This document shows, one piece after another, positions 26,067-36,956 of a stretch of DNA of 64,000 bases. Position numbers and translations under genes: made by a program. The notes under the pieces were generated by a model. It did not search any database. It saw only the letters and a program-made list of their open reading frames with translations, and was not told where the DNA came from. This stretch comes from Cichorium intybus (taxonomy: Eukaryota; Streptophyta; Magnoliopsida; Asterales; Asteraceae): assembly GCA_023525715.1 (NCBI GenBank), contig CM042010.1:159798907-159862906 (forward strand). The letters are read 5' to 3'. Every line of letters begins with the position of its first letter. The stretch's first letter is position 1.

Positions 26067-26090
26067 TAGCGCTTGTTGGGAGGCAACCCA
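26067..26090 (+). other. Conserved GCGCTTGTTGGGAGGCAACCCA box
   Basis: TTAGCGCTTG followed by TTGGGAGGCAACCCA, with an inverted TTGGG/CCCA core. I recall this type of box downstream of coding regions in Athila/Tat retrotransposons. Here it follows ORF B by about 40 bases, which supports a lineage link despite the missing pol. A role in RNA folding is a guess. Confidence 0.55.
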
Positions 26091-26799
26091 TCGTGTCATA
26101 AGTTAGGATATATTTCTTAAAATAAAATACAAAAATATACATCAATTTTTTTTTTTTTGCAGGTACTTGTGGTTTGAAATAAGTGTGGGGTCAACTGAGA
26201 AGTTTTGAAAATTTTTGAAGACCGCGCCGCAGATTTTTGTATTGCGCGACGCGGGGTCGGAACTCAACCCGATGCGCAGGGGTTGAGTTGGCGACACGCG
26301 CGCCGCGGAACAGGGAAATGCGCGCCGCGGGAAACGATCCGACGGTTTTCCCCTTTATACGGTGAGCCGCGGCTCACAACTCAAATCACACGACTCGGAG
26401 CTCTGGTGATCAAAAATTTCTTGCAATTTTTCTTGCTTATTGTGTTTCTACTGCCAAGGTACGCTATTTTAACTACTTATTAGCTGTTTAAACTAGTTAT
26501 TAGGTAGTTAATTTTAGGGTTTTATTCAAAAAATTCAAAAACTTAGAATCACTAATGCTAGCTTATAGGGTGTTTGTTTTGCCAAATGAAGACCCTAGAT
26601 GAGCTAGTCGGCACTTAGGCTACCTTGTGGTGTGATTATAATGAGTGTTAGCAGGTTAAATTGAGAAATGGGATCGGGGTTTGGAAACAGCCGTACGCCG
26701 CGCCGCGCCCTCGCTCTTGGGCCGCGCCGCGGTGCGGCTGGGAAGACAAGGACTGATTTTGCAAAAATTTTTGTTTTGTTGCTATATTTTCTTTTGCAG

Positions 26800-28016
26800 A
26801 TGATGTTCAGATTGGACCACCCCTTCCTCCAGTTCCCAGCAGAGCGTGACAGTTCAGTGGAGTACATTTCACGACGGGATGCATTGACCAGTCGCCGGGT
26901 TCTCGAGGCGACGGTTATAGACCGTGACATCTTGAGGGATGCAGGGCTCTGGGGTGCGATCGAGCCGTTTTTGCATCGCACCTGGACCCACGAGGAGGCA
27001 TCGTTCACCTGCCGAGGGTGGGATAGGATTATGGCCACGGACGAGGACGTGGTCTACACGGAGCTGCTACTGGAGTTCATATCCACCGTCCAGTTCGCAC
27101 CTCGGGCGGGGGACCCACGCTCCAGGCTGGTACGTTTTCGCTTGGGAGGTGTGCACCGGGAGTGCAACCTCCGAGACTTCGGGAGGCGCGCAGGCATCTA
27201 CACTCCAGAGGACCTCCAGCACCGTTTCTTCACCCGGTTCTTTGGGTCGTGCATTCAGGGGGAGCCGGAGCGCCCTCCCAACATGGAGGTTTGGACATTG
27301 CTGTCCAATGTGATGTACGAGGCGGGGACTTCGAGGGAGAGCCACCTCGCGACCCACTTCACCGCCTCATGCACCGGATCGTCTCCACTTCCATCATGCA
27401 TCGGGAGGGGGGCGAGAAGGTGTCGGGCGACGACATGACATATTTATGGATCCTCCTCGACCCATCCCGATTCCTCCATCTTCCCTACGCCCTTGCGATC
27501 GCCCTCTCCACCCACTCGACCGGCGCCTCCTCCAGTAGCCCACTAGCCAGGAGGTATTTCATTACCCGTCTGGCCCGCTCATTTGGTATTCTCACTGCCC
27601 CCATAGCAGCTTCCTTGACCGCTCTGCCTCCATCGCGCACTACAGCACGCACCCTGGAGAGGATGCGGCTCATTGAGCTGCAGCGCCCGGGGCAGTACAT
27701 TCGGGCACCGACCGAGCCTCCTGAGGCACCTCAGCTCGCGTATGCCCAGCCCGGCAGGAGACGCCGGAGACCAGAGCCAGCAGTACCAGAGCCGGCACAG
27801 CCGCAGACGGAGCAGGTCGATCCATCAGCCCTCCGCCGATTGGATGCCAGAGTCACGCGGATTGAGGGTCAGCTCACGATAGTCTTGGACCAGCTCGAGT
27901 GGATCGGGGAGGTACTTATTCAGACCGCATCGGCCCAGGGCAGACATCCTCGACCATTCCTAGCCAGGTCCCACGATCATGAGGCCGGACCCTCCAGGCC
28001 GCCTGGTAGTGATTGA
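26800..28016 (+). pseudogene. ORF C of the pol-less element, plant-transposon protein of unknown function
   Basis: The first frame from ATG 26800 (preceded by TTTTGCAG, an acceptor-like sequence) reads LDHPFLQF, YTELLLEFISTVQF, VRFRLGGVHRECNLRDFG, RFFGSCIQGE and MYEAGTSRESHLA. Near 27348 the sense moves to the next frame (RDPLHRLMHRIVSTSIMHRE, RRYFITRLARSFGIL) and continues to TGA at 28014-28016. A single-base change at this point would explain it. The tail is Pro/Arg-rich, then RRLDARVTRIEGQLTIVLDQL, a probable coiled coil. The arrangement LEFLSTL - FRL - RDPLHRLLHR - FITRLARSYG is familiar from the putative plant transposon protein family (PF20167) of Athila-like elements; its function is unknown. 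Base composition is clearly more GC-rich than the surroundings. Confidence 0.75.
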
Positions 28017-29040
28017 TGTACCTTTTTCTTCTCTTTTCTCTTTTTCTTTTTATTCTTTTTGGGATATATGTACAAACATATGACACTTCTATTTGTATAT
28101 TTTGTTCATGTTATTTCTGTCATGTGTGTTTTTTTTAATTTATTTGTTAAGTGATGCATGATATACCAATCTGAGAGGGAGTTGTCTCAGACAAGTGTGG
28201 GGTCACCGTGCCCCCTCCACTTGTCTCGACCACCGGCGTGTTCACTGTAGCGCTACAACTCCAGAATACGAACTCAATGATCCATTTGTACGCATTATAC
28301 CTGTGATATTGAGCACCAAGCAGTCCATCGTCCAAAAAGGGGTAACTCTTTCTCCCTTGCTTTGAAATAATTTTTGTACAACGGGGACGTTGTACGGGTT
28401 TAAGTGTGGGGTGTGGACGGTCGAAAGAGAATTTTTGAAATTTTTTGCAGAAATGATCAATTTTTAAAAAAAATTTAGCAAACTTTTTCAAAATTTTTTA
28501 ATAAATTGCAATTTTGAAATGAATGGTTTATGATTGTGATAGCATTAGTATTTTTCAAGAAATACTGCTTAGTTGTGATTATGCTATTAGTTAGTCAAAT
28601 AAGTTGAGTTTTACGAGTTTAGAAGATTGAGCTGTTTTAGGATTGGAATTTAGGAAGGAAAAGTCAATCTGTGGCCTTTGTTGTTCGAGCCGGTAGGTCT
28701 AAAATGGGTGGGCTTTATGCACCTTATCACCTAAGATCGTCTGGTCTGGGATGATATTTCTGAAAGCTCGCTACACGGACAACATCGAAAGTCATGGACA
28801 ATTCCTTAATGGCCTTTAGAATCTGAACGAGTAAGTACACTTCATTGTGGACAGAAAGTTTGTAATCAAGGGTTCTTTAGAAAGCCATGAATTCCAAAAG
28901 AACAACTCAATTATGTTTTCACGAACTATTCCATTCTAACTCAAAGAGCAATAAACTTTGAAACTGAACACAATCAGAAATTGTTTGATTCTCTATTATA
29001 ATTTGTTAAAAACTCTCTTGCTTGGGGACAAGCAAGGCAC
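28017..29040 (+). other. Noncoding 3' region of the pol-less element
   Basis: No open frame of note. It contains AAGTGTGGGG at 28193-28202 and 28402-28411, in addition to one at 26181-26190 and the true polypurine site at 29041-29050. The same 10-mer therefore occurs four times in the element. Confidence 0.7.
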
Positions 29041-29054
29041 AAGTGTGGGGTGTT
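29041..29054 (+). other. Polypurine tract of the pol-less element
   Basis: AAGTGTGGGGTGTT lies immediately before the 3' LTR, which starts TGACAACGCC at 29055. Confidence 0.8.
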
Positions 29055-29716
29055 TGACAACGCCTAGTGATATCAAGTATTTTAGGCGTTGTTGAGCCCT
29101 GTTCTTGATAAAATTATATCAAATATGTCTGGGTATTCTCACTTTTCGTGTCAGGACTTGTCTGGAGAAAAAGAGTAAAAACAGGGACTAAAGGTGTACA
29201 AAAGGAAAAAGTATGGAAAGAATGGAAAATCAAGAGAAGTCGTGCGCGCGCCGCGGATTTGAGGTTTGCGCGACGCGGGCTTAAGGCGGTGGAACACATT
29301 TAAATTCCGAAGAAACGGGGAAAGATAAGTACGCACGCCGCGGATTTCACTTCTGCGCGGCGCGGTTTCGGGAAATTTGCAAGTATAAATAGATGCATTT
29401 CCAGCCGAAAACCCAAGCAAAGAACCGGGTGTAAATAGATGCATTTCGACCTAGAAGCTCTTTGACTCCAGGACTCCATTTCAGCAAGCTCATAATTGGT
29501 ATTTTATGATTTTTGATTTAATTTCCTTTTTGGTAGAAAGTAGTGATAGGAAAATAGAAACCAGATCCTCCGACTATAGCTGTGACACTATTAGTTGGTA
29601 ATCTCTCATCTAGTCTAACCACGAAGCTCCTGTGGATCGACCCTGACTACCGCTATACTAGTGTGTGTTAGGTATTTCTTTTATTTTTGACCGCACGACG
29701 ACCGCTGCGTATGTCA
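29055..29716 (+). mobile_element. 3' LTR of the pol-less element, internally deleted
   Basis: 662 bp. It matches the 5' LTR from its start through GGTAGAAAGTAG (about 29543), then jumps to TGATAGGAAAATAG, skipping about 470 bp. Short direct repeats (TAGT) at the two edges suggest slippage or template switching. It lacks the 120-bp duplication of the 5' LTR and has a small duplication of ATAGATGCATTT at about 29433-29446. Observed substitutions in the first 345 bp number three (near 29150, 29334 and 29359), with one more near 29642. Confidence 0.95.
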
Positions 29717-31771
29717 GCCATCCTTTAACTCGGGCCATAGACTCACCAATTGGCAATCCCAGATACAAAAACGGAAAACAACCCGTAGAGCACCCCGTAA
29801 TCGAAGCTAAATTGTTCACCAATCCCTCCGACACCCCAGTACCAAACAAATTAGACTTCAAAAGGTTGATCCTAAGGCCAGACACCATATGAAAACATCT
29901 CAGCACCTTCACCAAGTTTTTAATATTCTCTTCACTCCATTCACCCATAAAGAGAGCATCATCTGCGTAAAATAAGTGTGAAACAGAAATCTCTTGGCTC
30001 CCAAAAGGAACCCCACGAAAAATCCCATTATCCACCGCACCCTCATGGCTACATTAAGCCCCTCCATCGCAATGATAAAAAGAAAAGGAGATAAAGGATC
30101 CCCATGTCTCAGCCCCCTATGAAGATCAAACTCATCCGACGGATTTCCATTTAACAACACTGACGATCTAGCATTAGTGAATAAAGCAGTAATCCAAGAT
30201 CTCCATCGAACTCCAAACCCCATAAATTGAAGCACCTGATCAATATAATCCCAACTCACTGAATCATATGCCTTCTCGAAATCTACCTTAAAAACCATGA
30301 GTTGTTTCTTTTTCTTTCTAAACCACGTTATTATTTCACTCAACATGAGCGGCCCATCTAAAATATGCCTTCCCCTTCAAGAAAGCTGTATGTTCAACTC
30401 CAATAACATCATGCAGAATTTGAGACACTCTATTTGCCAATAGCTTAGCAATCACCTTAAAGTGCATTCCAATAAGACTGATAGGCCGATAGTCTTTGAT
30501 GAAACTAGGGCTATGAACCTTAGGAATTAAAGTAATGAAAGATGAATTACAACCCTTAGGAATAGAAGCTGTGTAATAAAACTCGTGGACAAAGTCAACT
30601 ACATCATTCTCCAATCTATTCCAGAAGTGTTTGAGAAACCGGAAAGAAAACCCATCTGGACCTAGACCCGATCACTACCACAATCCCACACGGCCGCCTT
30701 TATCTCTTCTACTGTAAAAGGTATTTCAAGATTGTTTGCCACCCCTTCTGACAAAGCTCTATAAGCATTACTTCTTTGGTTCAATCTAACCCCTGCGAAA
30801 GGCATAAACTTTTCCGAATAAAAATTGAAAAAAGCTTTTTTTGACATATGCTGGATTTGTAAGCCAATCGCCATCCACCATTACACCTCTAATCAACGTC
30901 TGCCGCCTTCGCTTTTTAAGAATACCATGAAAAAACCCTGAATTCTCATCCTCCTCTACCGCCCACTTCACCTTAGCTTTCTGTAAATATCCAAAGATCG
31001 AATCTTATCCAAGGCAGCCACCTCTTTTAAGATTTGATATCTCTCTTTGGTGATATCACTCGACCCATTACCAGAGTCTATAATCTCATCAATCCCTTTG
31101 AGCTTCTCCTCTAACTCTAACTTCTTAGAAACCAAATCTGCCATCACTTTCGTGTTCCAAGTTCGAATCCTATCTTTGATGAATTTAGGTTTATTTTTAA
31201 AGGAAACAAACTTACTCCACCCCTGCATAGGAACAAAGTCGTCAATCGCCTTATTCACCACATCTTCAAATCCTTCCATACGAAGCCAGGAGTTAAAGAA
31301 TTTAAATGAAGTTAGCCCAAAATCCACCTTCACATCTCTCATAATAATAGGACAGTGATTGGACCATTTTATTTCTAGGACCACAACCTCTAAATTTTCG
31401 AAATAATCATACATACCCTCCATAACCAGAAACCGATCTAATTTATTCATCTACGTCCCTCCCGTCGTTGTTCTAGTAAATCTTTTACCAATCATTGGAA
31501 TATCGATCAACCCCATATCATCAATAAAATCATTAAAATCCCATGTCGACGCTCAACAAAAGACCGAACCATATCTCTTCGCTTCATCTCTAACAACATT
31601 GAAATCACCAAAAATCATATACTCCGCAACACTATTTCTCATAAAACCACTTATGTAAGCCCAAGTCTGACGCTTAGCTTGCACGGATTGAGGTGCGTAG
31701 ACATTTATAACGAATCCATGCATGGTATGAACACTCCAATCTCCTTCAACAATAAGAACATTCAGAGTAGA
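29717..31771 (-). pseudogene. L1-type LINE ORF2, 5' part: endonuclease end, linker and RT
   Basis: On the minus strand, from high to low coordinates: an endonuclease piece (GFVINVYAPQS, YMIFGDFNVVRDE near 31600-31700), a linker (30968-31450), then RT with KDYRPISLIG (near 30470), FEKAYDSVSWDYI (near 30260), RHGDPLSPFLF (near 30090) and the catalytic FYADD box (near 29965). It then runs to the GCCAT junction at 29717 and resumes at 23417. At least four frame changes or stops break it (near 31450, 30970, 30660 and 30340), so the LINE was dead or decaying. The N-terminal half of the endonuclease and ORF1 are missing: the copy is 5'-truncated. Confidence 0.92.
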
Positions 31772-31925
31772 ATACATAAACAACACAGAATATGAACACA
31801 CCAATCTCAAAAGCTGCAACAATAAGAACATTCAGAGTATGAACACACCAATCTCAAACGCTGCGTGTCGAACACGCCCGTTAACAAACTATACAAACTA
31901 AAAATACATAAACAACACAGATAAA
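31725..31925. repeat. Scrambled short duplications at the LINE 5' junction
   Basis: TATGAACAC-CCAATCTC occurs three times (near 31726, 31791 and 31838). AACAATAAGAACATTCAGAG occurs at about 31749 and 31818. ATACATAAACAACACAG occurs at about 31773 and 31903. The first copies belong to the LINE endonuclease region; the others are rearranged beyond it. Confidence 0.8.
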
Positions 31926-31959
31926 ATTGCATATAACACTAATGCAATTATGCAAACAC

Positions 31960-32143
31960 TTTTTTTTTTGAACAGCAGCATTATATTCACACAAAAACCA
32001 AATTGCTAGCAAAGAACTAACAAAATTACAAAATGTTTTAAGTCATGATTGGAGATTGTAACCAGTCAATCCACCGAATCTTGACTTTAGTATTCCTATA
32101 AGAAAACCAATTAAACGCGTAATCTTGGATGCAATCAAGAATA
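31960..32143 (-). mobile_element. Second LINE copy, 3' end only
   Basis: This matches 22010-22180 almost base for base, including the A tail (seen as T10), TGCTGTTC and the final codons of ORF2. It breaks off after CAATCAAGAAT at about 32143. It is a severely 5'-truncated insertion, or a fragment, of the same family as the large LINE 150 bp away. Confidence 0.88.
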
Positions 32144-32739
32144 TATATAATAAAACATACAAAATATAATAAAACATACGTATACTATGATAAATTTAAA
32201 TCGCAATTTACGATGTATACAAATACAATAATAGGTTAACAATTATAACTATATTATGTCGGTTAACTATTCATTTCATTTTCAATGACTATATTATTAT
32301 GTGTGATGCTAAATGAATTCACATAAATTGGATGTGTGTATATAAAATGTCTTATCACCATGAGTGATATCATGATTTATTTAAAATCATTCTATCATTA
32401 ATTAATAACAGACTTATTACATTGATTGTAGTGTTTATTTTTTTATTTTTTGAACGACAAACATTTTTATGTAGTGTTTACTTAAGTGTTATAATGTACA
32501 AATGATAGATATACCGTTGATTGTGGTAGGGGCCGTAGGGAGAGATTGTTATATTATGATTTCTATAATTATACGAAACAAATATATAAGTTTGTCTTTG
32601 CAGTGAGATATATATAACTTAAAAGGAAACATCTTGAGACTTTTTGTTTTATGGTTTACCATAATTTAACTTTTACTAATGTCCATATTGATACAATCCA
32701 AAAAGAAACATTCGTAGTATCAACTTATTTTATATTTAA
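32144..32739. other. AT-rich DNA without recognised features
   Basis: No reading frame or repeat of note. It ends at the Helitron-like terminus at 32740. Confidence 0.5.
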
Positions 32740-32768
32740 CTAGCGGTTCACCCGTGCTATGCACGGGT
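32740..32768 (-). other. Helitron 3' terminus: hairpin plus CTAG
   Basis: On the minus strand ACCCGTGC-ATA-GCACGGGT forms a perfect 8-bp stem (plus 32750-32768). Six bases later comes CTAG followed by T. This hairpin-then-CTRR arrangement, 5-10 bases apart, is the hallmark of Helitron 3' ends. Confidence 0.75.
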
Positions 32769-35700
32769 CAAGGGAGATCTTTTGACATTGAATATGTAAG
32801 CAAGTTAAAAATAGAAAAAACTTGTCTTTATTGCTAATGGATAAATTCAACCTCTACAAGATACAAACAATTGTAGAGTTTAGGGTTTAGGGCAGCGGTA
32901 TCCAAAAAGTGTTAAATGAAAAAAATACCAATGTACTATGTTAGTTTCTTTATTATAACATCCAACATTCATTTCCTCTTATTACTCCAAAAAGTATACC
33001 CAAATATAGCTATAATTTTAGGCCATATATCACTAACCAATTAACCATAATATTAAATGATCCGAACATGCCCTTAAGGTCACCGATCTTTCGTGCAAAT
33101 CTTGCATCATTATCGACCTTAAAATATGGACTTAATAACAAAAACCTAACACAAAGACCTATAAATAAAAAAAGGGAAAGAGAGCTGATATTTACTAATC
33201 AAGTGTCAAAAATCTTGAATTTTATCAAAATCACCATTGGGGTGTGTATGTAAGAATCAAAGCAATGCAACTATTTATTTACCTCTTTTATATCTTCATC
33301 GTCTCCATTGTATTCTTTATTGACATCTTTCTTCTTTACCTCAACAACCTCTTTGTTCTCTGACTGATCTAATATCCAACACTGTAACACAAAGCGATAG
33401 AAGTGAGATGCTATCATGCACCAGCAAAATAAACTGTGTTGTTTCTTGTGAAAACATTCTACATTGAAATATGTAAGAAATTATATCAATGTCTTTCAAA
33501 TACAAACCAATCGTTAAAAACATTCTACATTGAAAGTATTGCTAAGGAAGGGTAACATTGTCATTTTCCATGAGACATTCTTAAATAAGTTTTTTTTACA
33601 TAAATCTTATATAACATTCTTAAATAAGTTTTCTACTTGCTGGAATTTTTAAGAAGTGCATTCTACATTAAAAGTATTGCTAAGGAAGCGCCATGTTTCC
33701 TTTTTTCTTAAGGATACATGATTTTTTTAGAACTATAAAATAAAATGGCACCACAGTTGGGAATATGGAAGAAAAATTAGCAACTTTTATAAAAGGTTAC
33801 GACCTAATCGGAAACACTCATTTCCATGACTTTCTCTATGAAGTCATTCTTTACTGCATTAAGTCAAAAGGAAACACTATATATAGCTAACCAGATTAAG
33901 TCATGTCCCAATGAAGGTCATTAAATCAAAGGAAAAAAAGTTTATAGATAAAAATTGAACATACAATAAGCAATAAAATGAAGTCTCTAGATATAACTCA
34001 CCTACACCAAATCATAAGCGCATGGAAGAAGATCATTGTAGTAGCGTGGCGTTATTTGAAATGTATTCATTTTCGACTACTGCACCGCCATACCAAATAT
34101 AAACTGCAACACAATACATCATTTAAAAGATGAAGATATGTTTAACAAAGTCAGTATGAAATTTATTTCGGAACATTCATGGGGATTTATTAAAACCTTA
34201 ACCCTAGAATATAATATCAAATACTAAACATAATGGGTGAAAAAGCACAAAACTTAATCAAATGTGATTAGAACAAAGAAGTTGAAGAACATGAAGTGAA
34301 CTCATCATTGCATATTAACATAAGAATAAGAGAAATAAATCACTCCCAAAAATGATGAGTTGCTCTATTTATTATTCTTGTATAAGAAAGATTCACCCAG
34401 CCAAGCTGCATCATTATCATCCTAGGTGTCTCCTACAATTGATTTTGTGAATTCGTTTTTCAGACATGGTTTGAAAAGCTAACGTTTGGAATTAAGAATT
34501 AGAAGCAACATATAGATGCCCAATCAGTTTGGGACAAAAGCTAATTGCGTCTTTCATGGAAAAATACTCGTATATTGATAAATTTGCTACACTTGATAAA
34601 AGGAGACACATATGGATTTAGCATAAAGTTTCCGATAGTTCATAACATCAAAAAGTAGAAGTAATTGTTGAACCATCTAAATTAACAATATCTCATAGGC
34701 ACGATAGTCATAGTAGAAACAATTCATATTCAGTTGTAAAAATAGTTGGTTTATATGTTAAAATATATATTATGTGTATCTACACATGTTATATATGTTA
34801 AAATACAAGTGACAGATTAATGATAGTTGAAATAGAATTAAAGTTGGCACATTTGTTGAATGCGTTAGAAACAACTAAGATTAGTTTAGTTGATAATTCC
34901 TTTTTGTTTCTTTGGGACTGATAAGTCAAATAGAAACAAATGGAAAAGATGCAATCCTCTGTGTTCCTGTTTCTTATAATTTTGGGCCAAAATCCTTGCA
35001 ATAGTAAGTATTAAAAAGAGTCGGTACAGTTGAGATTCAAAGCAAATACTAAAATACAATACGTTTAACGTTGAAGTGTGCGTTTGTGTGTTCCTTTTTC
35101 TTATGAATTTAGGGCAAAATCCTACAGACGATGTGAACTTAACCTTATCAATTTGGGGTAAAATCATTACAGAAGAAACCGAAAACAAAGTAGCAAAGAT
35201 AGTAATAAGTTAAACGAAATTTAACCTGGAGTTGTACATAGTCCTGACATCTTCCTCTTCATTAGAGTTTTTAGTCGTAGAAACCTGGAATATCCTCCTG
35301 TTAGGAAAAGCACGCAAAAGCACGCAAAGTATATGAGAATATGACAAATTTTTGGTTTTTTCCACATTTAATTGTTGCACACAACAAAGATCATTACCTG
35401 TATAAAAAGACGGTTTTACCCGAAGAAAAAAATAAAACAAAAACCTATTTAAACCATGGGTGAAAAAGATAGTTTAATGAGGGCAAATTTGAATAGACTA
35501 CAGATAGCAACGATTTCTGCTTATGAAAGAAAAACGGGAATCCAATTGAAAGCTCCAATTCAAATTTATTAATAAAAGAGATCCCACATGGAGCGGTGGC
35601 GGTATTACACACAAAATAATATCAATAAATTAAGAATTGGAACCTTTAGAATAAAAAATAAAAAGTAGTTGGCTTTGATAGAAATAACACCTGCGACCGG

Positions 35701-36768
35701 GGAAGCTTCTTCCGGCAGAAATTGGACGGGGAGATCAGTCGGCAACAATCGTTGTGAAAAGGTGATGAGATTTTGTTCTTCAAGAGACCCATCAATGTAT
35801 TTGTTTATCTGCGGCTGAAATTGAAAGGCGATGGGGTAATTGTCTTCTAGAGAAACCTATAGAAGCAGCTTACAATGGAAGCATGCCATTAAATTTGAAG
35901 CATGAGGTGGCATTTAAGTGATATAGAGGCGGCAAAGAGGTGTGGCGATGAGATGAACCAAAGGTAGCAAAATGTGGCAGAAGGAAAGGGGTTAAGGAAG
36001 CAGAGGTGGCGAGCGTGAATGGGATGTGTTGTGAATTCGACTGCAGCAAGTTGAAACGTCAACAAAATTCAAATCAAATGCTTAAAATAAGCGAAACAAA
36101 AACCAAGAACACTAACCTGGTGGTAAGAAGGTCGTTACTATAACTGATTAAATCGAAAAGGTTTACCTGAAAAGATCAATTGATTACAAATATCATTGTA
36201 GAAGTTGGAGAAAACTTAGAAACTTGATTATTTTCAGCCTGATTTAAGTAACAATATATGAGAAGGAATGATAGCAACAAAATCTACAAAGAACAGCGAA
36301 AATAATTGGGACATCGAGGAACAATTTGATTTGAGAAAGAGATACTGAAAAGGAATCTGACGAAAACGAACAACAGGAATTTAATCAAACGGTTAATGGC
36401 CGCTGCAGCTTGACTTACGAGAACAGAGATCAGAAGTGCTGGAAATGGAACCGCCGGGACGGGATGCGGGAGCAGATAGCGTCCGATGAAAGCTCCAGCA
36501 AACTGCTACCGGTTGAGAATGATATATGCATATACCTGGGTGAGTCAACAGAGAATAAACAACACGAATGGAACGATGAAGCGGCGGTATCTAGGGTTAA
36601 AAGAAAGAGGAGGCGGTGGCGGAGGAACCGAGGAAGAAAGGTGACCCGTTTTTAGAACGGAGACGATTTGGATGACCCGAAAAAAAAACCCGCGTACCTG
36701 CGTTACAAAAAAAAAAGTACACGGAATGAAGAAAAACACGCTAATTAAACAAAGTATATAATGTAAGA
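32740..36768 (-). mobile_element. Candidate Helitron
   Basis: The 3' end (minus strand) is well marked by a hairpin and CTAG at 32740. For the 5' end I propose TCTTACATTATATAC at 36768, preceded by A, which fits the A-TC...CTRR-T insertion rule but is only one of several TC sites. The interior has no Rep/helicase. It contains AT-rich DNA, repeats of ACATTCTACATT-AAAGTATTGCTAAGGAAG (33520 and 33660) and GTTCCT-TTTCTTAT-AATTT-GGGC-AAAATCCT (near 34970 and 35090). At 36400-36660 there is a GC-richer patch that resembles a 5' UTR with AACCCTAG on the minus strand, possibly captured gene DNA. The extent is tentative. Confidence 0.4.
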
Positions 36769-36956
36769 TATCCAACTATTTTTTTAGTTATTCATTGTAA
36801 TTAAATATTTAAAAGTAATTTCATGGTTGGTCTTGTGTGATTACTGATTAGAACGATAATGGGTTAAGTTAGTCATTTTCGGATCGATTTGTTTTAAACT
36901 ACTAGAAAATCTCATTCAATCCAACTTGTTTAAATAAAAGACTTTAGGACTTCTAA

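Larger units (their letters stand above)
23418..29716 (+). mobile_element. Pol-less LTR retrotransposon inserted in the LINE
   Basis: The element runs from TGACAACGCC at 23418 to GTATGTCA at 29716. Its target duplication GCCAT is at 23413-23417 and 29717-29721. Order: LTR, Asp-type primer site, ORF A and ORF B in one frame, a GC-rich spacer, ORF C with one frameshift, a long noncoding 3' region, polypurine tract, LTR. No RT, integrase, protease or zinc knuckle was found in any frame, so it must rely on proteins from another element. The primer site, the AAGTGTGGGG motifs and the GGGAGGCAACCCA box are typical of the Athila/Tat lineage. LTRs differ by about four substitutions over their shared parts plus three structural changes, so insertion looks recent. 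Orientation is plus, opposite to the LINE. Confidence 0.93.

Noticed and set aside
27067..27357. Minus-strand frames opposite ORF C (also 26604-27038 and 27485-27700)
   Set aside because: GC-rich antisense shadows; the plus-strand sense has recognisable motifs.
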